Source: Prado023 sp963777855 (GTDB lineage Bacteria > Actinomycetota > Actinomycetes > S36-B12 > CAIYMF01). Taken from it: a stretch of 64,000 nucleotides of DNA. This document shows, piece after piece, positions 30,893 to 38,728 of this stretch; position 1 is the stretch's first letter, and every line of letters starts with the position of its first letter. The stretch covers positions 124,001 to 188,000 of the forward strand of contig CAVZRW010000005.1 of NCBI GenBank assembly GCA_963777855.1, read 5' to 3'. The notes under the pieces were generated by a model. The model did not search any database, was not told the DNA's origin, and saw only the letters and a program-made list of their open reading frames with translations. The translations under genes were made by a program, and so were the position numbers.

Positions 30893-31411
30893 TCAGCCCT
30901 GGCGCTGCCGGGAGCCGAACACGCGGGCGAAGGCGAACAGGAAGGCCAGGGCCTCCTGGACGTCGGGGTCGCGCAGCTGGCGCACGATCGAGATCGGCCC
31001 ACCGACCTCGATGGCCCGCCCGCGGGTCTGCTTGTCGGCCTCGAGCGCCGCGCTGCCGGCCTTGCCGATCACGTCGACGATCTCCGGCTGCAGGATCGGC
31101 GAGTCCAGGATCCCCTGGATGGTGTCCTTGCGCGCCGAGAGGGCGGTGAGCAGCGGGAGCAGGTCGCGCAGGTCCTCGGCCGCGGTGCTCAGCTCGGCCT
31201 GGCCGGCCTCGGTGCGCATCTGGCTGACGATGCCGTTGATGTTGTCGCTGATCTCCGGGCCCCGCTGCAGCAGGGCGGTCGACATGGACGCGATCACCGC
31301 CAGGGTGGGAGCGTTCGCCGCGATCACGGCCAGCGACTGGCGGATCTCGGGGTCCGCGAGCATGGCGGCCAGGGCATCGGTGTCCGTCGGGACCTCGGGC
31401 GACGTCGTCAC
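30893..31411 (-). CDS. DUF1641-domain protein
   Basis: A 172-residue, largely helical protein with no frameshift. The C-terminal GGPISIVRQLRDPDVQEALAFLFAFARVFG matches the DUF1641 signature. Family members are usually found beside formate dehydrogenase genes and have no established biochemical role. Here it is the first gene of the hydrogenase operon, 3 nt before hypA, with GAGGAGG in front of its GTG. A role as adaptor or anchoring partner for the enzyme is possible but unproven. Confidence 0.7.
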   Translation of the reverse strand: MTTSPEVPTDTDALAAMLADPEIRQSLAVIAANAPTLAVIASMSTALLQRGPEISDNINGIVSQMRTEAGQAELSTAAEDLRDLLPLLTALSARKDTIQGILDSPILQPEIVDVIGKAGSAALEADKQTRGRAIEVGGPISIVRQLRDPDVQEALAFLFAFARVFGSRQRQG

Positions 31412-31513
31412 GGTCGGGACCTCCTCGCGCCGCCGGCGACCGCGGCGGTGGCGTCACGATGGCACGCGGGAGCGGCAGGTCGCAGGCCGGCAGGAGGTCG
31501 CGCCCGGCTGATT

Positions 31514-31544
31514 CGACGAACGGCATCCGACCGCGACGAACGGC
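31514..31544. promoter_or_regulatory. Direct repeat upstream of the hydrogenase operon
   Basis: Two exact copies of CGACGAACGGC (31514-31524 and 31534-31544) are spaced 20 bp start to start, two helical turns, about 105-135 nt upstream of the first gene of the operon. This fits tandem sites for a transcription factor; the factor is unknown. Confidence 0.45.
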
Positions 31545-31582
31545 CCCGGCCCGGTACGCCGGGATCGCGGGCACAGAGGCGT

Positions 31583-32287
31583 TCAGAGGTCGGTCGACGG
31601 TTCCGGCACCGCGGGCGCGGAGCCTGTGGGCGCCGACGGGGCGTCACCCGGTTGGCCTCCCTGCCGCCGACGGTGGGCCAGGCGCCGCATCACGAAGACC
31701 GCCATGGCCGCCCCGATGGCCAGGTAGATCAGGTCGTTGGCCAGGTCGATGTGCTCCTCGATCACCGCGTACTGGGTGCCCAGGAGCATGCCTCCCCCGA
31801 TCAGCAGCGCATTCCAGATCGCCGACCCGATCGCGGTCAGCACCACGAAGCGCCCCAACGGCATCCCCGCCGCACCCGCCGGCAGCGACACGAGGCTGCG
31901 CACCCCGGGGATCAGCCGCCCGACGAGCACGGCGGCCTCCCCCCGGCGCTCGAACCACGCGTCGGCGCGGTCGACGTCATCGACCTCGACCAGCGGCACC
32001 GCGAGCAGCACCCGGCGGGTGCGCTGCTCCCCGAACGCACGGCCGGCGCCGTAGAGGATCAGCGCACCGAGCACCGATCCGAGGGTGGCGAACAGGAAGG
32101 TCAGCGGCCCGTTGAGGTCGCCGAGGTAGACCAGGGCACCCGCGGCGGGCAGGACCACCTCGCTGGGGATCGGGGGGATCACCGATTCGAGCATCACCAG
32201 GAGCCCCACGCCGACCTCGCCCAGGGAGTCGATCGTGCGCATCACCCACCCGATCAGGCCGTCGCTCTGGGTGGGGTCGGCGGTCAC
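31583..32287 (-). CDS. DedA-family membrane protein
   Basis: A 234-residue DedA/SNARE-associated protein, a family linked to polyprenyl or phospholipid flipping and membrane homeostasis. The family block LESVIPPIPSEVVLPAAG is near residue 27, VGRLIPGVRSLVSLPAG holds the conserved Arg-Pro core, and several hydrophobic segments follow. A GTG at 32287 is taken as start; another in-frame GTG lies 12 nt upstream. It ends 171 nt before the hydrogenase operon and in the same direction, but with regulatory-looking DNA between them. Confidence 0.87.
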   Translation of the reverse strand: MTADPTQSDGLIGWVMRTIDSLGEVGVGLLVMLESVIPPIPSEVVLPAAGALVYLGDLNGPLTFLFATLGSVLGALILYGAGRAFGEQRTRRVLLAVPLVEVDDVDRADAWFERRGEAAVLVGRLIPGVRSLVSLPAGAAGMPLGRFVVLTAIGSAIWNALLIGGGMLLGTQYAVIEEHIDLANDLIYLAIGAAMAVFVMRRLAHRRRQGGQPGDAPSAPTGSAPAVPEPSTDL

Positions 32288-32352
32288 TGAGGCAAGCACC
32301 GGACCAGCCTGCCATCGCGGGGCCGCACGTGCCTCACGCGAGCCCCCGCCCG

Positions 32353-33729
32353 TCAGTCGAAGGCGCGCAGCCGGCGGGCGGCCTCGGCCAGTGAGCCGGT
32401 CAGCGACGGGTACACGGTGAACGTGGCCGCCACCTCGTCGACGGTCATCCGCTGCTCGACCGCCAGCGCCAGGCCGAAGATCAGCTCGGAGGCGTTCGGG
32501 GCCACCACCACCCCACCGATCACGATCCGGGTGCCGCGCCGGCAGATCACCTTGACGAAGCCCTCGGTGATCCCCTGCATCTTGGCCCGGGCGTTGGTGG
32601 CCAGCGGCAGGGTGACCACCTCGGCGGTGACCCGGCCGGCATCGACGTCGGCCTGCGTGTAGCCGACGGTGGCGATCTCCGGGTCGGTGAACACGTTCGA
32701 GCTCACGGTCCGCACGTCCAGGGGGGCCACCGCACCGCCGAGGGCGTGCCACATGGCAATCCGGCCCTGCATCGCAGCCACGGAGGCCAGCAGCAGCACG
32801 CCCGTGCAGTCGCCAGCCGCGTACACGCCGCGCGCCGAGGTCCGCGAGACCCGGTCCACCTCGATGTGGCCGGAGGCCGAGGTCCGCACCCCGGCAGCCG
32901 CCAGGCCCAGCTCCTCGGTGTTGGGCACCGACCCGACCGCCATGAGGCAGTGCGTGCCCTCGACACTGCGCCCGTCGGCCAACGTGACCCTGACGCCGTC
33001 GGCGGTGCGGCGCGCGGCGGTGGCCCGGCTGCGCCGGAGCACCGTCATCCCGCGCCGCTCGAAGACGTCCTCGAGCACGGCTGCGGCGTCCGGGTCCTCC
33101 CCGGGCAGCACGTGGTCACGGCTGGAGACGAGCACGACGTCGGAGCCCAGTGCCTCGTAGGCGCACGCGAACTCCGCCCCGGTCACCCCGGAGCCGACGA
33201 CCACCAGCCGCTCGGGCGTGTGGTCGAGGTCGTACACCTGCTCCCAGGTCAGGATCCGCTCGCCGTCCGGGGCGGCGGTGACCAGCACCCGCGGCCGGGC
33301 GCCGGTGGCCAGCAGGATGGCGTCGGCGGTGACCCTCTCGGTGTGCCCGTCGGCCAGCTCGGCGACGACCGCGCCCGGACCGTCGAGGCGCCCACGGCCG
33401 CGCAGCAGGCGCACGCCCTCTCGAGCGCATCGCTCGGCCGTGTCCTGGCTCTGCGAGGCCGCCAGGGCGCGGATGCGCGCGTTCACCGCCTCCAGGTCCA
33501 CGCCCAGCGCCTCGGCGGCTCCGGTGATGCCCAGCGCCCCGCTGTCGCGGACCTGCGTGGCGGTCTCGGCCACGGCCAGCAGGGCCTTGCTCGGCACGCA
33601 GTCGGTGAGCACCGCGGAGCCGCCGATGCCGTCGGAGTCGACGAGCGTGACCTCGGCGCCCATCTGGGCGGCCACCAGCGCCGCCTCGTACCCGCCCGGA
33701 CCTCCGCCGACGATCGCCACCCGACTCAT
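32353..33729 (-). CDS. lpdA: NAD(P)H-quinone dehydrogenase, LpdA-like
   Basis: A 458-residue flavoprotein disulfide reductase relative. It has the FAD GGGPGGYEAAL fold at the N-terminus, a second nucleotide fold VVVGSGVTGAEFA near residue 180, and VYAAGDCTG near residue 305. The redox-Cys region reads VLTDCVPSK, with only one Cys of the CxxxxC pair, as in mycobacterial LpdA (Rv3303c), which acts as a quinone reductase rather than a lipoamide dehydrogenase. The ATG at 33729 is preceded by GATGAT with 6 nt spacing, suggesting a leaderless start, and lies in one arm of a large palindrome. Confidence 0.85.
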   Translation of the reverse strand: MSRVAIVGGGPGGYEAALVAAQMGAEVTLVDSDGIGGSAVLTDCVPSKALLAVAETATQVRDSGALGITGAAEALGVDLEAVNARIRALAASQSQDTAERCAREGVRLLRGRGRLDGPGAVVAELADGHTERVTADAILLATGARPRVLVTAAPDGERILTWEQVYDLDHTPERLVVVGSGVTGAEFACAYEALGSDVVLVSSRDHVLPGEDPDAAAVLEDVFERRGMTVLRRSRATAARRTADGVRVTLADGRSVEGTHCLMAVGSVPNTEELGLAAAGVRTSASGHIEVDRVSRTSARGVYAAGDCTGVLLLASVAAMQGRIAMWHALGGAVAPLDVRTVSSNVFTDPEIATVGYTQADVDAGRVTAEVVTLPLATNARAKMQGITEGFVKVICRRGTRIVIGGVVVAPNASELIFGLALAVEQRMTVDEVAATFTVYPSLTGSLAEAARRLRAFD

Positions 33730-33756
33730 GGGCCGATCATCGCCCATGAGTCGGGT
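33719..33756. repeat. 15-bp inverted repeat over the lpdA start
   Basis: Perfect arms at 33719-33733 and 33742-33756 flank an 8-nt spacer. The lpdA ATG and first codons lie in the left arm, and the spacer holds its putative -10 box. It could be an operator or an inverted duplication. Confidence 0.75.
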
Positions 33757-33935
33757 CGCCGGCCTCAGGAGACGCCGAGCCGTGGTGCAGGGCGCACGCC
33801 ACGCGGCGACGCCGAGGGAGGCTCACTGTGACCCGATGCCCCATGATCGGTGTGGGGGTGCGGCTGCCCGAAGGCCCGCAACCGCACGGATGATGCGCAC
33901 AGCCCGGCGTCTTCCGCCCTCTGCCGCCCAGCAAC

Positions 33936-33941
33936 TACCCT
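33936..33941 (+). promoter_or_regulatory. Leaderless -10 box for the cyclotransferase gene
   Basis: TACCCT is followed by 6 nt and the GTG at 33948, which decides this start over the in-frame GTG at 33942. Confidence 0.5.
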
Positions 33942-33947
33942 GTGCGC

Positions 33948-34388
33948 GTGGTCCTCTACGCGGCGTACGGATCGAACTTGGATCCCCGGCAGATGCTGGA
34001 GAGGGCACCCCACTCACCGGTGTTCGGGCCCGGCTGGCTGCGCGACTGGCGCCTGACGTTCGGCGGCGAGAACCTCGGCTGGGAGGGCGCGCTGGCCACG
34101 GTGGTCGAGTCCCCCGGCGACACGGTGTTCGTCATGCTCTACGACGTGGCGCCCGAGGACGAGCCCCTGCTGGACCGCTGGGAGGGCTCGGACCTCGACA
34201 TCCACCGCAAGATCCACGTCCGGGTCGCCACCCTCGACGGCGAGGAGATGGCCTGGCTGTACGTGGTGGACGCCTACGAGGGAGGCCTGCCCTCCGCGCG
34301 CTACCTCGGGATCATCACCGAGGCCGCGCGGGCAGCCGGGGCGCCCGACGACTACGTCGCCGCGCTGATGCGCCACCCCTGCCAGTAG
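33948..34388 (+). CDS. Gamma-glutamylcyclotransferase-like protein
   Basis: A 146-residue AIG2/GGCT-fold protein. The phosphate-binding YAAYGSNLDP motif is at residues 4-13, and a conserved acidic residue lies in the LDRWEGSD/DAYEGG region, where the catalytic Glu is expected. Such enzymes release 5-oxoproline from gamma-glutamyl compounds. The start is set by the leaderless-type box. It is monocistronic, convergent with the GatD-like gene. Confidence 0.8.
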   Translation: MVLYAAYGSNLDPRQMLERAPHSPVFGPGWLRDWRLTFGGENLGWEGALATVVESPGDTVFVMLYDVAPEDEPLLDRWEGSDLDIHRKIHVRVATLDGEEMAWLYVVDAYEGGLPSARYLGIITEAARAAGAPDDYVAALMRHPCQ

Positions 34389-34403
34389 CCGACCCGAGAG
34401 GCC

Positions 34404-34438
34404 GCCGGCCGCCCGCCGCCCTAGCGCGAGCGGCCGGC
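34404..34438. terminator. Possible terminator between cyclotransferase and GatD genes
   Basis: Nine-bp arms GCCGGCCGC (34404-34412) and GCGGCCGGC (34430-34438) with a 17-nt loop lie just after the cyclotransferase stop and reach into the 3' end of the convergent gene. Confidence 0.4.
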
Positions 34439-35185
34439 CCACCGCCAGCGGGCACCCTGCGCACCGTGTGCCGCAGCTCGTCGGGCCTCCTCGATGCGCA
34501 CCGTGCGAGCCCGGTCCACGCTCGCCACGGGCAGCGGCGCCCAGCCCTGCGCCACGCCCAGCGCACGCTCGAGCAGCAGGTCGGCCAACTCGGGGTTCAG
34601 CGCGAGCACCGGGCCGTGCAGCCGGGTGGCCACCACCGGACCGTCAACGGCTCCGTCGGCGGCCGGGACGCCACGGTCACCCGAGCCCACCTCGAGCACC
34701 GCCAGGGCCGGCACACCGGGGTCGCGGTGCGTGGCCACGTCGTGGGACTCCCAGCCGACCATCGCCGGCAGCCCGAGCCCGGCCGCGGGCCTGGTGACGA
34801 CCGTGCCGATCACCTGCCGCGCCGGCCGGGACTCCACGGCGAGCAGGCCCAGGCCCGCCCGGGGCCGGCCGTCCGGGGCGACCCAGGCTCGACTCAGCGC
34901 GTCCAGGCCCGCATCGACGGCGAACACGACCCGCGATCCGCCACGCATACGGTCGGCGAACCCGCAGACCGTGAGCAGCTCGACCAGTGCCCCCACCCCG
35001 GCCCGGCCGGTGCCCCCGAGCAGGTAGAGGTCGGCCTCCACGAGGTCGTCGGGGCGGTTCACCGTGACCGCCTGCGCCTCGATCCCCCGGGCTGCCGCGC
35101 GCCGCAGCAGGGCGGCGCTGTTGGCCTCGTCACCGGCTGCGGCAGTGGCCAGCGGGAAGAGCGTGGCGATCCGCAGGGCGCTCAC
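34421..35185 (-). CDS. GatD-like glutamine amidotransferase with missing nucleophile
   Basis: A 254-residue CobQ/GatD-type class I glutaminase domain. With MurT, GatD amidates D-glutamate in lipid II. Family blocks are ADLYLLGG near residue 51, the nucleophile elbow near residue 88, GWESHD, and TRLHGPVLALNPELADLLL with the catalytic His. At the elbow, where GatD has AVCAG, this protein reads AVDAG (Asp91), so the catalytic Cys is absent. The codon is GAT, two changes from TGT/TGC, so a single base error does not explain it. Its GTG overlaps the murT stop. It may be non-catalytic, or MurT may use free ammonia. Confidence 0.72.
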   Translation of the reverse strand: MSALRIATLFPLATAAAGDEANSAALLRRAAARGIEAQAVTVNRPDDLVEADLYLLGGTGRAGVGALVELLTVCGFADRMRGGSRVVFAVDAGLDALSRAWVAPDGRPRAGLGLLAVESRPARQVIGTVVTRPAAGLGLPAMVGWESHDVATHRDPGVPALAVLEVGSGDRGVPAADGAVDGPVVATRLHGPVLALNPELADLLLERALGVAQGWAPLPVASVDRARTVRIEEARRAAAHGAQGARWRWAGRSR

Positions 35186-36435
35186 GGGGCCACCGTGCGC
35201 AGCTGTCGGCTCAGTCGGCGGAACGCCGGGTAGTTGCACGCCACCAGGACCTCACCCTCGGGCTGGGCGCCGATCGCGGCCAGCGCGTCGGGCACCTCGT
35301 CGTGGGGCACCCGCCAGGCGTCGAGCAGGGCGGCCACGTCGGCCGACCGACCGCCGGTGATCGTGATCCGCCGGCCGGCAAGGCGACCGAACGGCGCCTC
35401 CCACATGGTCGTGGTGTCCTTGGGCCCGAACGGGTCCACGGCCAGCACGAGGGGCACCTGCGTGCTCGCGGCCAGGTCGATCGCCTCCGCCCACCCCGCC
35501 GGGTTCTTCAGCATGAGCAGCCTGGCCCGGCGCCCGCCGACGGGGAACGGGACGTAGCGCCCGTCGACGTCGGTCACGGCCGCGATCCGCCCGGCGGCGG
35601 CGCCGAGCTCGACTCCCATCGCGTCGGCGGCGGCCAGTGCGAAGGCCCCGCCGATGGGACCGGTCCGCCCGGGCACGGTGACACGCAGCGTGACGGTTCC
35701 GCCGGGGTGCGCCACCTGCCAGCCGGAGGCGGAGTCCCCACCGGCCACGAACCAGGCGGGCTCCGGGCGCGCCCGCCGGCAGCCGGTGCAGTGCCAGCCG
35801 GCGTCGTCCCACGTGTGCGGGGCCCCGCAGGCCGGGCACAGGGCGGCGTCGTCGCGCCAGTGCAGCCCTCCGGCGACCGGCACGAGCCGGGCCGCGCCCT
35901 CGAAGGCCCACACGCTCAGCGGGTCGTCGGCGTTGACCAGCACGCTGGTCCCGGGCGACAGCCCGGCGGCGACCTGTCGCCAGTGGGTCAGCGTGGCCGC
36001 CAGCGACACACCACGCGTGTACTCACGGAACGCGTTGAGCACGACCAGGGCCTGGGGTCCGGTGGACTCCACCACCGTGCGCAGGTAGACCTCGTCGACC
36101 TCGAGGGCGGCCATTCTGCTGGCCCTATCGCCCGCGAGGGTGGTGACGATCCCGTCGGGCATGTTCGCCCCGGTCGCGTTGGTGACGACGGCGCCCGGTC
36201 CCCCGAGCGCGGCGGCGACCAGCGCGGTGACCGTGCTCTTGCCGTTGGTCCCGGTCACCAGCACGCTGCGCCGGCCCCGGGCCACTGCGCCGAGCACGCC
36301 CGGGTCCACCTGCATCGCCAGCCGCCCGGCGATGATCGTGCCCGACCCCCGGCCCAGGACCTGCGACAGCGCCGCGGCCCCGCGTCCGGCCGCCAGGGCC
36401 GTGCGCGCGCGCATCGCGATGCCAGTGCGGTCCAC
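35182..36435 (-). CDS. murT: MurT-like lipid II isoglutaminyl synthase subunit
   Basis: A Mur ligase-like ATPase of about 417 residues that with GatD amidates the peptidoglycan stem peptide. The P-loop VTGTNGKST is near residue 58. The inserted zinc ribbon of MurT is present as CPACG and CTGC, followed by the C-terminal domain with LKNPAGWAEAIDLA. The ADGRDxSWLWD motif common in the family is altered to PFGPKDTTTMWE. A GTG at 36435 with GGGAGGG nearby is taken as start; an ATG 21 nt downstream is the alternative. It is translationally coupled to the GatD-like gene and divergent from the P1 peptidase. Confidence 0.83.
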   Translation of the reverse strand: MDRTGIAMRARTALAAGRGAAALSQVLGRGSGTIIAGRLAMQVDPGVLGAVARGRRSVLVTGTNGKSTVTALVAAALGGPGAVVTNATGANMPDGIVTTLAGDRASRMAALEVDEVYLRTVVESTGPQALVVLNAFREYTRGVSLAATLTHWRQVAAGLSPGTSVLVNADDPLSVWAFEGAARLVPVAGGLHWRDDAALCPACGAPHTWDDAGWHCTGCRRARPEPAWFVAGGDSASGWQVAHPGGTVTLRVTVPGRTGPIGGAFALAAADAMGVELGAAAGRIAAVTDVDGRYVPFPVGGRRARLLMLKNPAGWAEAIDLAASTQVPLVLAVDPFGPKDTTTMWEAPFGRLAGRRITITGGRSADVAALLDAWRVPHDEVPDALAAIGAQPEGEVLVACNYPAFRRLSRQLRTVAP

Positions 36436-36541
36436 ACGCCCTCCCGAATCCTGTCCGAGGCATCCGCGCCGGCGCGCCGGGCCCCGCGCCCCGGAACGCC
36501 GAGGGCACCGGCCCGTCGGCGGCTGGCGAACACCGTTTCCG

Positions 36542-36563
36542 CACGGCACGGTACCGTGCCGTG
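36542..36563. promoter_or_regulatory. 22-bp perfect palindrome in the murT/P1 peptidase divergent region
   Basis: The sequence centred on GGTACC at 36552-36553 reads CACGGCACGGT and its exact complement. It lies 107 nt from the murT start and 145 nt from the peptidase start, so a shared operator is possible. Nothing else coding is seen in this gap. Confidence 0.5.
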
Positions 36564-36707
36564 GTCAGGCGGCGGGCCCCTGCGCGGCCGCGCACCCACG
36601 CTCCGTGCTCACGCCCGCGCGGCGTAACCGTTACAGCAGCGCCGGCCCGGAGCACGGCCACGTGTGGTCGCCGGGGGGCGCGCATCATGCACACCCGAGG
36701 AGGAACC

Positions 36708-37838
36708 GTGCGGGCACGCGAGGTGGGCATCGAGATCGGCGTCGGCGAGCCCGGCGAGCACAACGCGATCACCGACGTGGCCGGCGTGCGCGTGGGCTAC
36801 AGCACCCTGGTGGCCGGCGACGGCGACCTCGTCGTCGGTCGTGGCCCCGTGCGCACCGGGGTGACGGTGGTCCTGCCCCACGGCGGGCGGCCCTCCACCG
36901 AGCCCGTGTTCGCCGGCTACCACCGCCTCAACGGGTTCGGCGAGCTGACGGGCCTGGAGTGGCTGCACGAGTCGGGCATGCTCACCAGCCCGATCGCGCT
37001 GACGAACACCAACAGCGTCGGCACCGTCCGCGACTCGGTGATCGCCCGTGAGGTGGCCCTGCCCGGCCGGCTGCCGATCATGCTGCCGGTGGTCGGCGAG
37101 ACCTGGGACGGGATCCTCAACGACATCGGCGGCCAGCACGTGCGCCGCGAGCACGTGGACGCCGCTTTCGATGATGCGCGCGGCGGCCCCCTGGCCGAGG
37201 GCAACGTCGGCGGCGGCACCGGCCTGCAGTGCTACGGGTTCAAGGGCGGCACCGGGACGGCCTCTCGGCTGGTCAGCCTGGGGGGGCAGGCCTACACCGT
37301 GGGCGTGCTGGTGCAGGCCAACCACGGCGACCGCCGGCACTTCGAGGTCAACGGGGTCCCGGTCGGCCAGCTCCTGGGCTGGCGCGAGGTGCCGATCCCG
37401 CGCATGTCGCAGATCACCGCGGTGCCGCCGGGCACCGGATCCGTGCTCGCGGTGGTGGCCACCGACGCCCCGATGCTGCCCCACCAGCTCAACCGGCTGG
37501 CCCAGCGGGCCGGCCTGGGCATCGCGAAGTTCGGGGCCCGCGGGGACAACTACTCCGGCGACCTGATGATCGCCTTCTCCACGGCCGCCCACGGCCTGCC
37601 CGACCAGGGTCCGGGCGCACGCACCGACCTGGCACTGCCGGTGCAGATGATGGCCCTGCCGTATGTCGACGCCATGTTCGCGGCGGTGATCGAGGCCACG
37701 GCCGAGGCCATCCTCAACGCGATGCTGCAGGCCGAGACCATGGTCGGCCGCGATGGGCTGATCCTGCGCGGGCTCAACGGCGAGCAACTCGGGCACATCC
37801 TCGACCAGTACGGCCGCCGCCGGTTCTCCGTGCGCTGA
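36708..37838 (+). CDS. P1-family peptidase (DmpA/BapA-like)
   Basis: A 376-residue Ntn-hydrolase of the L-aminopeptidase D-Ala-esterase family. The typical start AITDVAGVRVG is near residue 22, with TNTNSVGTVRD and GGGTGLQCYGFKGGTGTASR following. The self-cleavage site is likely before Ser in PPGTGSVLAVVATDAP near residue 244, giving alpha and beta chains with Ser as the N-terminal nucleophile. GTG at 36708 with GAGGAGG 4 nt upstream sets the start. Beta-peptides or D-amino-acid peptides are possible substrates; the neighbouring wall gene hints at muropeptides, but this is inference. Confidence 0.87.
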   Translation: MRAREVGIEIGVGEPGEHNAITDVAGVRVGYSTLVAGDGDLVVGRGPVRTGVTVVLPHGGRPSTEPVFAGYHRLNGFGELTGLEWLHESGMLTSPIALTNTNSVGTVRDSVIAREVALPGRLPIMLPVVGETWDGILNDIGGQHVRREHVDAAFDDARGGPLAEGNVGGGTGLQCYGFKGGTGTASRLVSLGGQAYTVGVLVQANHGDRRHFEVNGVPVGQLLGWREVPIPRMSQITAVPPGTGSVLAVVATDAPMLPHQLNRLAQRAGLGIAKFGARGDNYSGDLMIAFSTAAHGLPDQGPGARTDLALPVQMMALPYVDAMFAAVIEATAEAILNAMLQAETMVGRDGLILRGLNGEQLGHILDQYGRRRFSVR

Positions 37839-38652
37839 GGGCCTCAGCCGGTGGTCGCCGCCGGGTCGCCCCCGGTCCGGTCCTGGGCGGGCCGGTCCGG
37901 GGCGGGCCGGACTCCGGCGACCGGTCGCCGGCCGGTGAGCCCAGCAGCAGGGCAGCGGAGGCCGCCAGGCGCTCCTCGAGGTCGGCAACCCGGCCCGAGA
38001 GCTCGGCCAGCGCCGCGGAGGGCACCTCTCCGGCCACCGCCCCGGGCACGCCCGCCGGGGCCCCAGCCCCGGCGCCTGCCCCAGCCGGGGTCGGCCGCCG
38101 GCCCCGCACGAACTTCAACCAGCCGAGCCCCAGCGAGACGGCCAGCGCCGCGAGCAGCACCACGAACCGGGTCACCGAGTTGCCCGAGGCCAGGCCCCAC
38201 CCGACCCCGTACAGCATCGTGAACAGCCCGCCGAGCAGGATCCCGTTGCTGAGCACCGCCAGGGTCGCGCCCAGGGCCAGCGACACCGCCATGAGCACCG
38301 TCGCGATCACGATCAGGATCACGCTGGTGCTCTGCCGCCAGGCCTCACCGCGCTGCTGGCTCTCCTGCTGCAGGGCCGTGGTCTGCGTGTCGATCGCCGC
38401 GATCCGCGCACGCTCGGCCGCCGTCAGCTGCTCCGGGGTTCGGCACTGGCCCAGGGTCGACTTCGGGCACTCGATCTGCGAGCGCTCGGCGCTGAGCTCG
38501 TTGACGCGCTCGTCGTTGCCCTCGCTCGGGTTGGGATGGAAGGTGTAGACCCCCACGCCCACGACGGCGGTGATCATCAGGCCTAGGAATACTGCGAAGA
38601 TCGCCTGCAGCACGCCCCGGCCGATGTCCGGAGTCTCACCTCGTGCGTCCAT
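37774..38652 (-). CDS. Unknown membrane protein with C-terminal coiled coil
   Basis: A protein of about 292 residues with a transmembrane segment at about 15-38, a hydrophilic loop holding two Cys (ECPKSTLGQC), a helical Gln/Ala stretch, and three more hydrophobic segments between about 110 and 190. A Pro/Gly/Ala-rich linker and a short coiled coil (LAELSGRVADLEERLAA) follow. I do not recognise a family. As read it ends in a Pro/Arg-rich tail that overlaps the 3' end of the convergent peptidase by 65 nt. A one-base slip near 37950 would instead end it at 37844 without overlap. Confidence 0.6.
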   Translation of the reverse strand: MDARGETPDIGRGVLQAIFAVFLGLMITAVVGVGVYTFHPNPSEGNDERVNELSAERSQIECPKSTLGQCRTPEQLTAAERARIAAIDTQTTALQQESQQRGEAWRQSTSVILIVIATVLMAVSLALGATLAVLSNGILLGGLFTMLYGVGWGLASGNSVTRFVVLLAALAVSLGLGWLKFVRGRRPTPAGAGAGAGAPAGVPGAVAGEVPSAALAELSGRVADLEERLAASAALLLGSPAGDRSPESGPPRTGPPRTGPGATRRRPPAEALSARRTGGGRTGRGCARVARR

Positions 38653-38728
38653 GACCGCCTCCTCGTCCCTCGGGAACCGCCCCGACGACCGTAATCCCCC
38701 GGCTGCGGGCCGTCCCGCGGACACGCCC

